DNA of 43,861 bases from assembly GCA_003104995.1 (NCBI GenBank), contig PQAO01000028.1, positions 1-43,861 on the forward strand, given 5' to 3'. Source of the stretch: Dehalococcoidia bacterium. GTDB lineage: Bacteria; Chloroflexota; Dehalococcoidia; Tepidiformales; Tepidiformaceae. The notes under the pieces are model-generated. The model was not told where the DNA came from, ran no database searches, and was given only the letters and a program-made list of their open reading frames with translations. Each line of letters starts with the position of its first letter. Within the stretch, counting starts at the first letter, position 1. The translations under genes and the position numbers were made by a program. Shown here piece after piece: positions 8,553 through 16,819 of the stretch.

Positions 8553-9853
8553 TGGGACTCGCCGTTCAGGCGCCTGCCGACCCGCTCCTGGCCATCTTCG
8601 CCGAACCCGCCGCCGGGGAGGGCGCCTCGGGCGCCCCACCACTGGACGAAGGGATGTTCGCCACACTCCTGGCCGGCATCCTCGAGGGCCAGCTCCCCGC
8701 ACCCGCGGAGGAAGCTGCCCCCGGACCTCCACCACCGGTGGCAGCCGAAGATGAGGGAGACCAGACACCGGACGACCCGGCACTGGCGCTGCTCGCAAGC
8801 CTCGCCATGCCCCAGGCCGTCCCCCAGCCCGCTCCGGCCATGCCGGCCACGCCGCCCGCCGCCAGCCAGGATGCTCCAGCCGGGACCATCGAGGCGGCGT
8901 CCGTAGCAGGCGCGGACCTCGAGCCGGCACTGCCTGCCGCGAATCGCGCCCCAACCGCGCCGGTTCCGCCTTCAGAGGGTGATGCCGGTCCGGCCACAGT
9001 GGCGCCACCTCCTCCCGGGGACCAGCCGCCGCTTCAAGCGTCCGGGTCGGCAGCACCGGTCGAAGCACCGGCGGCTGAAGCCCTCATCGAGCCTCCCGGG
9101 ATCGTCGTCCAGCCCCCGGAACCGCCCGCCGAGTCCGCCCGGCCTGCGCCGGCAGAAGCCGCCGAGCCCCCGGCCGGCGATACCGCCCCGGCAACTGAAG
9201 GTGTGGTCCGCTCCGTCGGGAACGCCAGCGAATCCGCCCCCGGACAGAGAGACAGCCAGCCCGGCCAAAAGCCGGAGAACTCACGCCCGCTTCCCCGCGC
9301 ATCCGCCAGCGGCATCGCCCACGCCGCGCCGAATTCCGCCGTCGGCGAACTCCGCCAGGCTGGTGCGCCCGAAGCGCCCGCCCCCGAAGTGGTGGACGCA
9401 CCGCCTGCCGCCGAACCGCCCGCCGAGCTGCCTCAGCAGGTCGATCAGGTTGCCAGCGCCGTCATCGAACGGGTCGAGGCCGGGGGCGGCGAAGCCCGCA
9501 TCCACCTCGAACCGCTCGAACTCGGCGAGGTGACCATCCACGTCCGTACCGATGGTGATGAGGTCCGCATCGAGATCCGCGCTGAGCGTCCCGATGCCGC
9601 CCGCCTCCTCCGCGACCACACCCAGGACCTCTCGAGTCTGCTCGGCTCCCGGGGCCTCAACCTCTCCGACGTGAACGTCGGGGTCGGAGGCGGCAACGCT
9701 GGCAGCTTCTTCGAAAGCCGCCAGGACCAGCCCCGGCCTGTCGCCGGTGAGTTCGCCGCCGTCCTCGGCCTGGACGACCCGTCGTCGGCCAGCCGCCACA
9801 ACCGCCTGCGTGCCGCCTACAACCCCGACGGCGCCCTGCTCTACCGCGTGTAA
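8552..9853 (+). CDS. fliK: Flagellar hook-length control protein FliK
   Basis: 433 residues. The first 280 or so are Ala/Pro/Glu-rich and low in complexity, as expected for an extended molecular ruler. The C-terminal Flg_hook domain is recognisable from about residue 295 (GGGEARIHLEPLELGEVTIH, then EIRAERPDAARLLRDH and LGSRGLNLSDVNV). FliK measures hook length and switches export specificity. The start overlaps the fliE stop, and flgD follows after 12 nt, the usual fliK-flgD order. Confidence 0.92.
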   Translation: MGLAVQAPADPLLAIFAEPAAGEGASGAPPLDEGMFATLLAGILEGQLPAPAEEAAPGPPPPVAAEDEGDQTPDDPALALLASLAMPQAVPQPAPAMPATPPAASQDAPAGTIEAASVAGADLEPALPAANRAPTAPVPPSEGDAGPATVAPPPPGDQPPLQASGSAAPVEAPAAEALIEPPGIVVQPPEPPAESARPAPAEAAEPPAGDTAPATEGVVRSVGNASESAPGQRDSQPGQKPENSRPLPRASASGIAHAAPNSAVGELRQAGAPEAPAPEVVDAPPAAEPPAELPQQVDQVASAVIERVEAGGGEARIHLEPLELGEVTIHVRTDGDEVRIEIRAERPDAARLLRDHTQDLSSLLGSRGLNLSDVNVGVGGGNAGSFFESRQDQPRPVAGEFAAVLGLDDPSSASRHNRLRAAYNPDGALLYRV

Positions 9854-9865
9854 GGAGGCAAATCG

Positions 9866-10417
9866 ATGGCTCAGATCAATATCGACCCGATCACCGGCCT
9901 CAAGAATAGCACCTACGCGCCCAAGTCCGGCAGCTCGGGAGGCGAACTCACCCAGGTCGACTTCATGACCCTCATCATCGCCCAGATGCGTAACCAGAAC
10001 CCGCTCGAACCCCAGAAAGACTCGGACTGGATGGCCCAGATGGCCCAGTTCGAATCCCTCAACCAGATGCGCTCGATCGCCAGCGGCATCAAGGTCCTCC
10101 AGGGCGTCAACGAGCTCACCAGCGCGGCCGGCATGATCGGCCACACCGTCACCGGCAAGCAGGTCGACGCCATCGGCGTCACCCGCGATGGCGTCGGCCG
10201 TGAACTCTACGGCCGCCCCTTCGCGAAACTCACCAGCTACGAACGCGCCGAAGTCAACCGGGACCAGCGCGTCATCGACGCTGCCGCCGACCTGCCCAAC
10301 GCGGGCAGCGAAGTCACCGGCATCGTCGAGAAGGTCGTGATGGACTCGGCGGGCATCCCGCTCCTCTACATCGGCGGCAAAGTCGTCGACCTCTTCACCG
10401 TCTCGGAGGTCATCTAG
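9866..10417 (+). CDS. flgD: Flagellar hook assembly (cap) protein FlgD
   Basis: 183 residues. The N-terminal signature QVDFMTLIIAQMRNQNPLEP and QMAQFESLNQMRSI are diagnostic of FlgD, the scaffold that caps the growing hook. The protein is shorter than the enterobacterial form (about 230), so the C-terminal Tudor/Ig-like part is reduced. AAGGAGG precedes the ATG. It stops 2 nt before the TIGR02530-family gene. Confidence 0.95.
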   Translation: MAQINIDPITGLKNSTYAPKSGSSGGELTQVDFMTLIIAQMRNQNPLEPQKDSDWMAQMAQFESLNQMRSIASGIKVLQGVNELTSAAGMIGHTVTGKQVDAIGVTRDGVGRELYGRPFAKLTSYERAEVNRDQRVIDAAADLPNAGSEVTGIVEKVVMDSAGIPLLYIGGKVVDLFTVSEVI

Positions 10418-10419
10418 CC

Positions 10420-10794
10420 ATGGCCATCGACCCCACCCGCCAGGTCGGGCCGCTACCCCCGCCACCGCGGGGTAACGGCCCGGCCCCGGTCCGCTCGGCG
10501 GGAGGGCCAACGTTCCAGGAGGCCCTCCGGAGCGCCGCAGCCGGCGTCCAGCTCAGCTCCCACGCCCAGAAGCGTGTCGACCGCCGCGACCTCGACCTCG
10601 ACCCGGCCCGCATGCACCGCCTCGACTCCGCAATCACCCGTGCCGCCGAAAAAGGCTCCCGCAACAGCGTTGTCATGCTCGATGACCTCGCCGTCGTCGT
10701 GGACGTCCGCCAGCGGACCGTGGTCACCGCCCTCAACGCTCAGCAAGGAAAGGAGCGCGTCTTCACCAACATCGACTCCGTCGTCATCGCCTGA
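10420..10794 (+). CDS. TIGR02530-family flagellar operon protein
   Basis: 124 residues. After a Pro-rich N-terminus it has SSHAQKRVDRRDLDLD, KGSRNSVVMLDDLAVVVDV and a C-terminal KERVFTNIDSVVIA. These are the conserved blocks of the small protein found between flgD and flgE in many Gram-positive-type flagellar operons. Its exact biochemical role is not known to me; it is assumed to help hook assembly. It begins 2 nt after flgD, so the two are translated together. Confidence 0.88.
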   Translation: MAIDPTRQVGPLPPPPRGNGPAPVRSAGGPTFQEALRSAAAGVQLSSHAQKRVDRRDLDLDPARMHRLDSAITRAAEKGSRNSVVMLDDLAVVVDVRQRTVVTALNAQQGKERVFTNIDSVVIA

Positions 10795-10897
10795 GCAAAT
10801 CGAAAATCGTGAATCCACTGGGCTGGTCCGCATGTCGGAGGCCCGATCCACCACCACCCGGCGGCCGCGGGGCCGCACCGAAAGGATCGTTACCACC

Positions 10898-12199
10898 ATG
10901 ATGCGAGCACTCTTTTCCGCGATCTCCGGCATGAAGAACCACATGTCCTTCATGGACGTCGTCGGGAACAACATCGCCAACGTCAACACCATTGCCTACA
11001 AGTCCAGCCGTGTGACCTTCCAGGACATCCTCGGCCAGACCGTCAAGGGCGCCAGCTCGCCCCAGGCCGGCCGCGGCGGTACCAACCCCGCCCAGATTGG
11101 CCTCGGCATGCAGCTCGGCGGCATCGATAACATCATGACCCAGGGATCCCTCCAGAGCACCGGCAAGCTCACCGACTTCGCCGTCCAGGGCGACGGCTTC
11201 TTCGTCGTCGGCGACGGCACCCGCAACTACTACACCCGCGATGGCGCCTTCGATATCGACGTCGAGGGCAACCTGGTGAACCCGGTCACCGGCCTGAGCG
11301 TCATGGGCTGGGTCGCCGATGCTTCCGGCGCCGTCGATGTCGAAAGCCCGCTCCAGGGTCTCCAGATCCCCTTTGGCACGCGCATCAGCGCCCAGCCCAC
11401 CCAGGACCTCACGGTCCCGGTTGCCAAGGCCGGCATGATCGCCGCCGGCAACCTCGATGCGGGTACCGCCGTCGGCGGCCAGGTCACCACGACCATCACG
11501 GCCTACGACTCGCTCGGAAACGCCAAGTCCATCCGCGTCATCTTCGAAAAGACCTCCGCCAACAACTGGGATATCTCCGCCTTCCACGCCGACCCGGCGG
11601 ATGGAGATGGCATCTTCGATGACCCGGTCGACGTCGATGGCGGCGCTACCACTCCGCTCGTCTTCCAGCCCGATGGCCAGCTCGACCCCACGCCGCCGAA
11701 TGGCATGCCCGTCTTCACCATTGCCGCCGCGGATCTCGGCACCGGCGCCGACCCCCTCACCTTCACCTTCGATGTTTCGAACTTCTCCCAGTTCGCCGGC
11801 GCCAGCCAGGTGAACATCCAGAGCCAGACAGGCTCGGCCGCCGGCGCCCTGGTCAGCTTCGCCGTGGGCTCCACCGGCGAAGTCACCGGCATCTATTCGA
11901 ACGGCGCCAACCGCATCATCGGCCAGCTCGCCCTCGCCACCTTCGTCAACCCCGGCGGTCTCCTCCGCCAGGGCCAGAACCTCTGGGCCCCGAGCTCCAA
12001 CTCCGGCGAGGCCATCGTCGGCCTGCCCAACACCAACGGCCGTGGCTCCGTCAGCACCGGCACCCTCGAATCCTCCAACGTCGACCTCGCCCAGCAGTTC
12101 ACCAACGTCATCCTCGCCCAGCGCGGCTTCCAGTCCTCCTCGCGGGTCATCACCGCTGGCGACCAGATGCTGCAGGACCTGGTCAACATCATCCGCTAA
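10898..12199 (+). CDS. flgE: Flagellar hook protein FlgE
   Basis: 433 residues. The N-terminal ALFSAISGMKNHMSFMDVVG and NNIANVNTIAYKSSRVTF and the C-terminal NVDLAQQFTNVILAQRGFQS and SSRVITAGDQMLQDLVNIIR are the paired coiled-coil ends of hook/rod proteins. The middle (LTDFAVQGDGFFVVGDGT, YYTRDGAFDIDVEGNLVNP) is the FlgE D1 region. AAAGGAT precedes two tandem ATGs (10898, 10901); I took the first. It is the last flagellar gene in the window: the next gene is unrelated and a strong hairpin follows the stop. Confidence 0.96.
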   Translation: MMRALFSAISGMKNHMSFMDVVGNNIANVNTIAYKSSRVTFQDILGQTVKGASSPQAGRGGTNPAQIGLGMQLGGIDNIMTQGSLQSTGKLTDFAVQGDGFFVVGDGTRNYYTRDGAFDIDVEGNLVNPVTGLSVMGWVADASGAVDVESPLQGLQIPFGTRISAQPTQDLTVPVAKAGMIAAGNLDAGTAVGGQVTTTITAYDSLGNAKSIRVIFEKTSANNWDISAFHADPADGDGIFDDPVDVDGGATTPLVFQPDGQLDPTPPNGMPVFTIAAADLGTGADPLTFTFDVSNFSQFAGASQVNIQSQTGSAAGALVSFAVGSTGEVTGIYSNGANRIIGQLALATFVNPGGLLRQGQNLWAPSSNSGEAIVGLPNTNGRGSVSTGTLESSNVDLAQQFTNVILAQRGFQSSSRVITAGDQMLQDLVNIIR

Positions 12200-12207
12200 T
12201 ACATCCA

Positions 12208-12239
12208 GCGGTGGGGGCTACGCTCGCGGCCCCCACCGC
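12208..12239 (+). terminator. hairpin after flgE, probable operon terminator
   Basis: A perfect 11-bp GC stem (12208-12218 with 12229-12239) encloses a 10-nt loop, 9 nt after the flgE stop. There is no U tract, so classical intrinsic termination is uncertain. The position supports a transcript end or RNA-stabilising structure. Confidence 0.55.
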
Positions 12240-12251
12240 CCCGGAGCCTCC

Positions 12252-13220
12252 ATGATCATGAGCACGTCCCGCATGAATCGCCTCGCCGGTGTGGCAATCC
12301 TGCCCATCATGCTCCTGGCGATCCTTGTCTTTTCCCGGTCGGCTCAATCCCAGAAGGAACTCGACCTCCCTGCCGCGGGGGTCGTCGTCGTCGCCAACCT
12401 CCGGGCCGAATCGCTCACCTTCCACGACCTCGGCCGCGGCCGCGCCACCACCCTCGTCCTCCCCGGGCCCCCGCACGAGATGCTCGCCCTCGGCGGACGC
12501 CTCTACGTCACCCTCGGCCGCGCGGACCTCGTCGCCGAAGTCGACCCCGGCGGCCCCGGGATCCTCCGCCTCCTCCACCTCCCGGGCGAACCCCACGGCA
12601 TCGCAGAGCGCGATGGCAGGCTCCTGGTCACGCTCGATAAAGCTGCAGCCGTCGTCACCATCGACCCGGCGTCCTTCGCCGAAACCTCGCGCGAACCCAC
12701 CGGCGATACGCCCCATGTGGTGGCGGTCTCGTCCCATGGCACCTTCGTGACGGATTCCCGCGACAACACCGTCCGCAGGCTCGGCACACCGCCCCAAACC
12801 GCCACCACCGGCGAACTCCCCGAGGGCATCGCCATCGCCGGCGACCACCTCGTTACGGCGGACAACCTTTCGGGCACGCTCTCCGTGTTCGAGGCTGCAA
12901 CGCTGGTGCCCCTCGGCACGGTCCCGGTTGGCAAGGGCCCCGTGCGCGTAGTTGCGCTCGATGACCACCGTGTCGCGGTTACCACACAGGGCACGCCGGG
13001 ACTCGTCATCGTCGACGTCTCGCGTTCGAAGGTCGAAAAGCAGGTCGAAACGCCCGCCCGCCCCGACGGGATCTGTGTTGCCCCCGGCGGCGAGCACCTG
13101 GGCGTGGCTTCGAACGCCGGGGCAACCGTGCGTTTCTTCGCGACCGGCTCCTGGCGCGGTGCTGGCAGCATCCCTGCTGGCGATGGCCCGGGCGCCTGTC
13201 TCTGGCTTGCCGCCCGTTGA
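12252..13220 (+). CDS. Exported YVTN-type beta-propeller protein
   Basis: About 322 residues. A hydrophobic segment near the N-terminus (LAGVAILPIMLLAILVFSRS) followed by SAQSQ suggests a signal peptide or anchor. The rest is a series of about 40-residue repeats of the form 'GDxxPHVVAVSSHGTFVTD-SRDNTVRRL' and 'LPEGIAIAGDHLVTADNLSG', typical of YVTN/lactonase-like beta-propellers. I see no active-site residues. GGAG is 5 nt before the ATG at 12252; in-frame ATGs at 12258 and 12273 are alternatives. It probably belongs to a separate unit from the flagellar operon and its function is unknown. Confidence 0.75.
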   Translation: MIMSTSRMNRLAGVAILPIMLLAILVFSRSAQSQKELDLPAAGVVVVANLRAESLTFHDLGRGRATTLVLPGPPHEMLALGGRLYVTLGRADLVAEVDPGGPGILRLLHLPGEPHGIAERDGRLLVTLDKAAAVVTIDPASFAETSREPTGDTPHVVAVSSHGTFVTDSRDNTVRRLGTPPQTATTGELPEGIAIAGDHLVTADNLSGTLSVFEAATLVPLGTVPVGKGPVRVVALDDHRVAVTTQGTPGLVIVDVSRSKVEKQVETPARPDGICVAPGGEHLGVASNAGATVRFFATGSWRGAGSIPAGDGPGACLWLAAR

Positions 13221-13277
13221 CCCACGACCGCCAGAGCGCGACCATCCCCGGATGCTATCGCGCGCCCGGGGAAGTGC

Positions 13278-13688
13278 ATGACGCCGGTGCAGGTCTGCCA
13301 GGTCGGCGGCAGGTTCTCCCGGTGCCACAACCCTGCTGAGCACACCTGCCAGTACTGCGGCCGCGCGTTCTGCGCCGCCCACACCGACTACGTTGCCGAT
13401 CACGAGGCGGTCTGCACCCGCAAGCGGTGCCACGCCAAGCGCGTAGACCTGGAAGAGCACCTCGCCTATCGGGCCCGCGTAGCCCAGCGTAACCGCGCCG
13501 GCCTTTGCGGCATCGAAGGCTGCGGCCCCCACCCGGGCTTCGAATGCTCCCTCTGCCTCGGCCTCTTCTGCGGCGAGCACCTCCGCGAACGCCACTACCC
13601 GTTCCAGGAAGGCCGCATCTCGGTCGAGCGCCCGGTCAGTATCTGCGCGCACTGCTGGGAGCGCCGCAAGATCTGGCGCGTCCGCTGA
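13278..13688 (+). CDS. Cysteine-rich double zinc-finger protein
   Basis: 136 residues with 13 cysteines arranged as two zinc-binding units. The first is Cys16, Cys24-x2-Cys27-x4-Cys32-x2-His35, then Cys46 and Cys51. The second is Cys77, Cys82, Cys90-x2-Cys93-x4-Cys98-x2-His101 with His106. A final Cys123-x2-Cys126 pair follows. The CxxC-x4-CxxH spacing resembles AN1/B-box fingers. No enzymatic domain is visible, so a binding role is likely. It lies between a beta-propeller gene and threonine dehydratase with no clear functional link. Confidence 0.65.
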   Translation: MTPVQVCQVGGRFSRCHNPAEHTCQYCGRAFCAAHTDYVADHEAVCTRKRCHAKRVDLEEHLAYRARVAQRNRAGLCGIEGCGPHPGFECSLCLGLFCGEHLRERHYPFQEGRISVERPVSICAHCWERRKIWRVR

Positions 13689-13716
13689 CCGTCGCGCCTG
13701 CCTTCGCGTTTCGTGT

Positions 13717-13722
13717 CATCAT
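13717..13722 (+). promoter_or_regulatory. possible leaderless -10 of the threonine dehydratase gene
   Basis: CATCAT (4 of 6 to the -10 consensus) is 8 nt before the ATG at 13731, and no Shine-Dalgarno sequence is present. It fits the leaderless arrangement seen at better-matched sites elsewhere in the window. Confidence 0.35.
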
Positions 13723-13730
13723 GCCGCCCA

Positions 13731-15002
13731 ATGCCCGTTGAGCCCGACACAGTCTCCTCCAGTGCCATCGCCGATGCGCGTGCGGCCCTCGCCCCGGATA
13801 TCCGCCTGACCCCGGTCTGGCCCTTCACGGTGCCCGCGCCCGGACTCGATGTCCCCCTGCTGCTCAAGTGCGAAAACCTCCAGCTCACGGGCTCGTTCAA
13901 GGTGCGCGGCGCGCTCAACTTCGTCCGCCAGCTCGACGAGGCTACCGCCAACCGCGGCCTCATCGCCATGAGCGCCGGGAACCACGCCCAGGGGGTCGCC
14001 CTCGCCGGCGCGGCCCGCGGCATCCCGGTCACCGTCGTCATGCCCGAGTCGGCCCCGCTCGCGAAGGTCAACGCCACCCGCGCGCTCGGCGCCCGCGTCG
14101 TCATCCACGGAGCCTCCCTCGATGACGCCCGCGCCGAGGCGCAGGCCATCGCCTCCCGCGAAGGCCACGTCTTCGTCCCGCCCTTCGATGACGACGCGGT
14201 CATCGCCGGCCAGGGCACCCTCGGCCTCGAACTGCTCGACCAGGTCCCTGACTTGTCCGAAGTCCTCGTCCCGGCTGGCGGCGGTGGCCTGCTCGCCGGC
14301 GTCGCCACCGCGATCAAGTCCCGGCGCCCCGATGTCCGCATCGTCGGCGTCCAGTCCGCCGCGATGGATGGCATCCGCCGTTCCTTCGCCGCCGGGCGCG
14401 TTGTGACCACATCACCGGCCCGCACCATCGCCGACGGCGTCGCGGTCGCGGGCCCGTCGCAGCGCACCTTCGCCCTCATCCAGCGCCACGTCGATGACGT
14501 CATCGCCGTCCCCGACGACGCCATCGCCCACGCCATCGTCCTCCTCATCGAGCGCGCCAAGCTCGTGGTCGAAGGCGCCGGCGCGCTCGCCGTCGCCGCC
14601 GTCCAGTCCGGCCTCTACCGCCCCCGCGGCAATGCCGTCGCGGTCCTCTCCGGCGGCAACATCGACATCAACCTGCTCGGCTCGATCGTCCGGCGCGGCC
14701 TCGTCGACGCGGGCCGCTACCAGCACCTCGCCATAGAGGTGAGCGACACCCCGGGCCAGCTCGCATTGGTCTCCAGCGTCATCGCGCGAGCGGGAGGCAA
14801 CATCCTCGAAGTCGACCACAACCGCGAAGCCCCCGGCATGCCCGTCGGCGTGGCCGTCCTCGAACTCCTGATCGAGGTCAACGGCCTCCAGCACTTCAAC
14901 GAGATCGTCCAGGCCCTCCGCGATACCGGCCTGCGCGGCGTGCCCGGCAGCCCGGCCCGCCTGGTCACCCCCGATGCGCGCATGCGCCACGGCGGCGCGT
15001 GA
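13731..15002 (+). CDS. ilvA: Threonine ammonia-lyase (dehydratase), IlvA/TdcB type
   Basis: 423 residues. It is a PLP enzyme converting threonine to 2-oxobutyrate, the first step toward isoleucine. SFKVRGA holds the Schiff-base lysine (Lys57). MSAGNHAQG and the PAGGGGLLAG phosphate-binding loop are typical. A C-terminal ACT-like domain (about 335-405, YQHLAIEVSDTPGQLALVSS) matches the short-form allosteric type. I chose ATG at 13731, where homologous sequence begins; an upstream in-frame GTG at 13713 is possible. It stands alone on the plus strand. Confidence 0.93.
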   Translation: MPVEPDTVSSSAIADARAALAPDIRLTPVWPFTVPAPGLDVPLLLKCENLQLTGSFKVRGALNFVRQLDEATANRGLIAMSAGNHAQGVALAGAARGIPVTVVMPESAPLAKVNATRALGARVVIHGASLDDARAEAQAIASREGHVFVPPFDDDAVIAGQGTLGLELLDQVPDLSEVLVPAGGGGLLAGVATAIKSRRPDVRIVGVQSAAMDGIRRSFAAGRVVTTSPARTIADGVAVAGPSQRTFALIQRHVDDVIAVPDDAIAHAIVLLIERAKLVVEGAGALAVAAVQSGLYRPRGNAVAVLSGGNIDINLLGSIVRRGLVDAGRYQHLAIEVSDTPGQLALVSSVIARAGGNILEVDHNREAPGMPVGVAVLELLIEVNGLQHFNEIVQALRDTGLRGVPGSPARLVTPDARMRHGGA

Positions 15003-15032
15003 ACCGGGGCGGGTAAACTCGTGCGCGAATGG

Positions 15033-15061
15033 TTGACATACCGGGCCCGCGGTGTCGAATA
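15033..15061 (+). promoter_or_regulatory. possible sigma70-type promoter of the SurA_N/lipoprotein pair
   Basis: A perfect TTGACA (15033-15038) is followed after 17 nt by CGAATA (15056-15061), a weak -10; GAATAT one base further on is an alternative. It lies about 60 nt before the ATG at 15119 in an otherwise empty 116-nt gap. Confidence 0.45.
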
Positions 15062-15118
15062 TGGCCTCGGACTTCCCCGGCCCGGGACGGGCCGGGAGAC
15101 TGCGGGAGGTCGGGCGGC

Positions 15119-15733
15119 ATGCGATCGGGACTCCACCTCACTCGACGCACAGCGATGGCTGCGGCCGCACTCGTCGCGGTTGTTGCGCTCATCGTGCTTG
15201 TCGTTGTTGTTGCTCAGGGCCGGGGCGAGGATGATGCCACCGCGGACGACATCAGCCAGGTCCTCGATCCCATTGCAGGTGCAGCCGATGCCACGGACGC
15301 GGTGGCACTGGTCAACGGGGCGCCGATTTCGAAGTACCGTCTTGAGGGAACGATTGCCACCTCCGGCGAAAGCCGCGAGAAGGTGCTCGACGCGCTCATC
15401 GAGTACGAGCTCCTGTACCAGGAGGGCGTCCGCCTTGGCCTGCAAGCGACCGATGACGCGGTCGAGAAGGCCATCGCCCAGACGCGCGAAACCGCCTCAC
15501 CTTCCATTGTGGAGGCCGCAATTGAGCTCGCGAGGGAACAGGGCATCACCATGGACGAGGAGACCTACTGGTCCCATCCGCTGACCATCGAGGCCACCCG
15601 GAAGTCCCTCACAGTCGGCGCTGCACGCGAAGCACTGCTCGCCGGTGTCGAGCCGCAGCGCCGGGACGAAGCACTGGCGGAACGGCTGGCACTCCTACGG
15701 TCCGCCGCGGATATCGAGATTCGTGAGCCATAG
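15119..15733 (+). CDS. Membrane-anchored SurA N-terminal-like protein without PPIase domain
   Basis: 204 residues. After HLTRRTAM comes one strong hydrophobic helix (about 14-33). The extracytoplasmic part begins VALVNGAPISKYRLEG, the motif that opens SurA/PrsA/trigger-factor-like chaperone domains, and continues as helices with LIEYELLYQEGVRLGL. No rotamase (parvulin) domain follows, unlike full-length SurA or PrsA. The ATG at 15119 has GGGAGG 9 nt upstream. The end overlaps the start of the next lipoprotein gene by 11 nt, so the two products probably act together at the cell surface. The chaperone role is inferred. Confidence 0.7.
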   Translation: MRSGLHLTRRTAMAAAALVAVVALIVLVVVVAQGRGEDDATADDISQVLDPIAGAADATDAVALVNGAPISKYRLEGTIATSGESREKVLDALIEYELLYQEGVRLGLQATDDAVEKAIAQTRETASPSIVEAAIELAREQGITMDEETYWSHPLTIEATRKSLTVGAAREALLAGVEPQRRDEALAERLALLRSAADIEIREP

Positions 15734-16244
15734 ACTGCTAACCGGCGTGCTCACGCTGGCGCTCCTTGCGCTTGCAGCCGCGTGCAGTTCCGAACAACCA
15801 GACGGCGAAGCCACACCCTCAGCTGTCGCCTCGCCGTCCGAGACACCGGGCGTCGCCCCCGAGCCGTCTCCAACCCCCGACCCCGCGAAATGGCGCAACG
15901 GCACGGCAAGATGCCCGATGCCGCCCCAGGTCTCCGTCCCGCCAACTGGCGTGGAACGCGGCGACGCGACCCAGGCGTTCTGCGTCGTGTGGGCAAACGA
16001 ATACCCTGACGAGTCCGGCTTTCGTGTGTCGGTGCGCTACCACGTGGGGGGCGAGCAGTTCGAACACACCATCCCGGCCGACGAACATGACTTCGTCTTC
16101 CCGCCCGCCGAGGCACCCATCCCTTCGGGTCCCGAATGCACCGCCCGCCAGAGCTACACCATCGAGGTCTTCGTTATCCGTCCGGCGGGCGACGAGCCTG
16201 TTGGGGCGGTGAGCGTTGTTGCGGAGTGCGGCCCACCGCGGTAA
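15723..16244 (+). CDS. Putative lipoprotein of unknown function
   Basis: 173 residues from a GTG start that overlaps the previous gene. A signal peptide (LLTGVLTLALLALAAA) ends in the lipobox LAAAC with Cys21. A Ser/Pro/Thr/Glu-rich tether follows (about 25-55), then a compact 110-residue domain with four cysteines and several predicted beta strands (GFRVSVRYHVGGEQFEHTI, QSYTIEVFVIRP). The later strands suggest a fibronectin-III-like fold, but I cannot assign a family. Coupling to the SurA_N-like gene suggests a shared envelope function. Confidence 0.65.
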   Translation: MSHRLLTGVLTLALLALAAACSSEQPDGEATPSAVASPSETPGVAPEPSPTPDPAKWRNGTARCPMPPQVSVPPTGVERGDATQAFCVVWANEYPDESGFRVSVRYHVGGEQFEHTIPADEHDFVFPPAEAPIPSGPECTARQSYTIEVFVIRPAGDEPVGAVSVVAECGPPR

Positions 16245-16253
16245 ATCGCTACA

Positions 16254-16304
16254 CCGTTCTCCGCCTGTCCGGTCCGGCGAAAGCAGCGCGTCCAGCACCA
16301 GGAT
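16254..16304 (-). pseudogene. partial copy of the 47-residue membrane-protein gene
   Basis: Read on the minus strand, 17 codons give ILVLDALLSPDRTGGER, which matches 15 of 17 residues of the C-terminus of the small membrane protein encoded at 16951-17094. The reading frame then runs on without the original stop, and the N-terminal half and membrane segment are missing. A 29-nt stretch is identical between the two places. This is a gene remnant or the scar of a duplication around the PPOX gene. Confidence 0.6.
16272..16300. repeat. 29-nt direct repeat, copy 1
   Basis: Identical to 16975-17003 in the same orientation. It lies inside the remnant of the small membrane-protein gene. The PPOX gene lies between the two copies. 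Confidence 0.9.
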
Positions 16305-16343
16305 GAACCCCAAACAACGTGTGCTCGCGATCGGTGAGAATCG

Positions 16344-16349
16344 CTACAC
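16344..16349 (+). promoter_or_regulatory. -10 box of a leaderless PPOX transcript
   Basis: TACACT ends 8 nt before the GTG at 16358. No ribosome site is present, so the transcript probably begins at or next to the start codon. Confidence 0.55.
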
Positions 16350-16357
16350 TACGAACC

Positions 16358-16819
16358 GTGCCCGCGTGGAGAGTGATCGAGCAGGCCGAACCAGGGTTCG
16401 CCGAACGTGTGCGGCGGCTCTTCGACGCCGGCCGCCACAAGACCATCGCGACGCTGCGCGCCGATGGCGCTCCCCGCATCTCGGGCATCGAGTGCGAGTT
16501 CATCGACGGCGACCTCCGGTTCGGTTCGATGATCGGCGCCCGCAAGGGAGCGGACCTCAAGCGCGACCCCCGCTTCGCCCTGCACGGCCCAACCTTCCAT
16601 CCCGAGGAGGGCAAGGAGCGGGACTGGCCGGGTGAGGCGAAGATCGCCGGGAGGGCCACCCTCGTGGCCACGGACCAGACAGAGGACCAGCCCGCCGGAG
16701 AGACGTTCGTCGCGGACATCACCGAGGTCGTGATTACGGGACTCAATGACGAGGCAACCAGGCTCGTGGTCGAGTGGTGGACGCCTGAGCGAGGCCTCCA
16801 GAGGCTCGAGCGGGAGTAA
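16358..16819 (+). CDS. Pyridoxamine 5'-phosphate oxidase-fold protein
   Basis: About 153 residues. The sequence KTIATLRADGAPRISGIECEFIDGDLRFG followed by an Arg/Lys-rich turn (ARKGADLKRDPRFALH) is the split beta-barrel of PPOX-like flavin (FMN or F420) binding proteins. Substrate and cofactor cannot be told from the sequence. I chose GTG at 16358 from the -10 box just upstream; an in-frame GTG at 16319 would add 13 residues. The gene is flanked by 29-nt direct repeats, so it may be a recent insertion. Confidence 0.75.
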   Translation: MPAWRVIEQAEPGFAERVRRLFDAGRHKTIATLRADGAPRISGIECEFIDGDLRFGSMIGARKGADLKRDPRFALHGPTFHPEEGKERDWPGEAKIAGRATLVATDQTEDQPAGETFVADITEVVITGLNDEATRLVVEWWTPERGLQRLERE

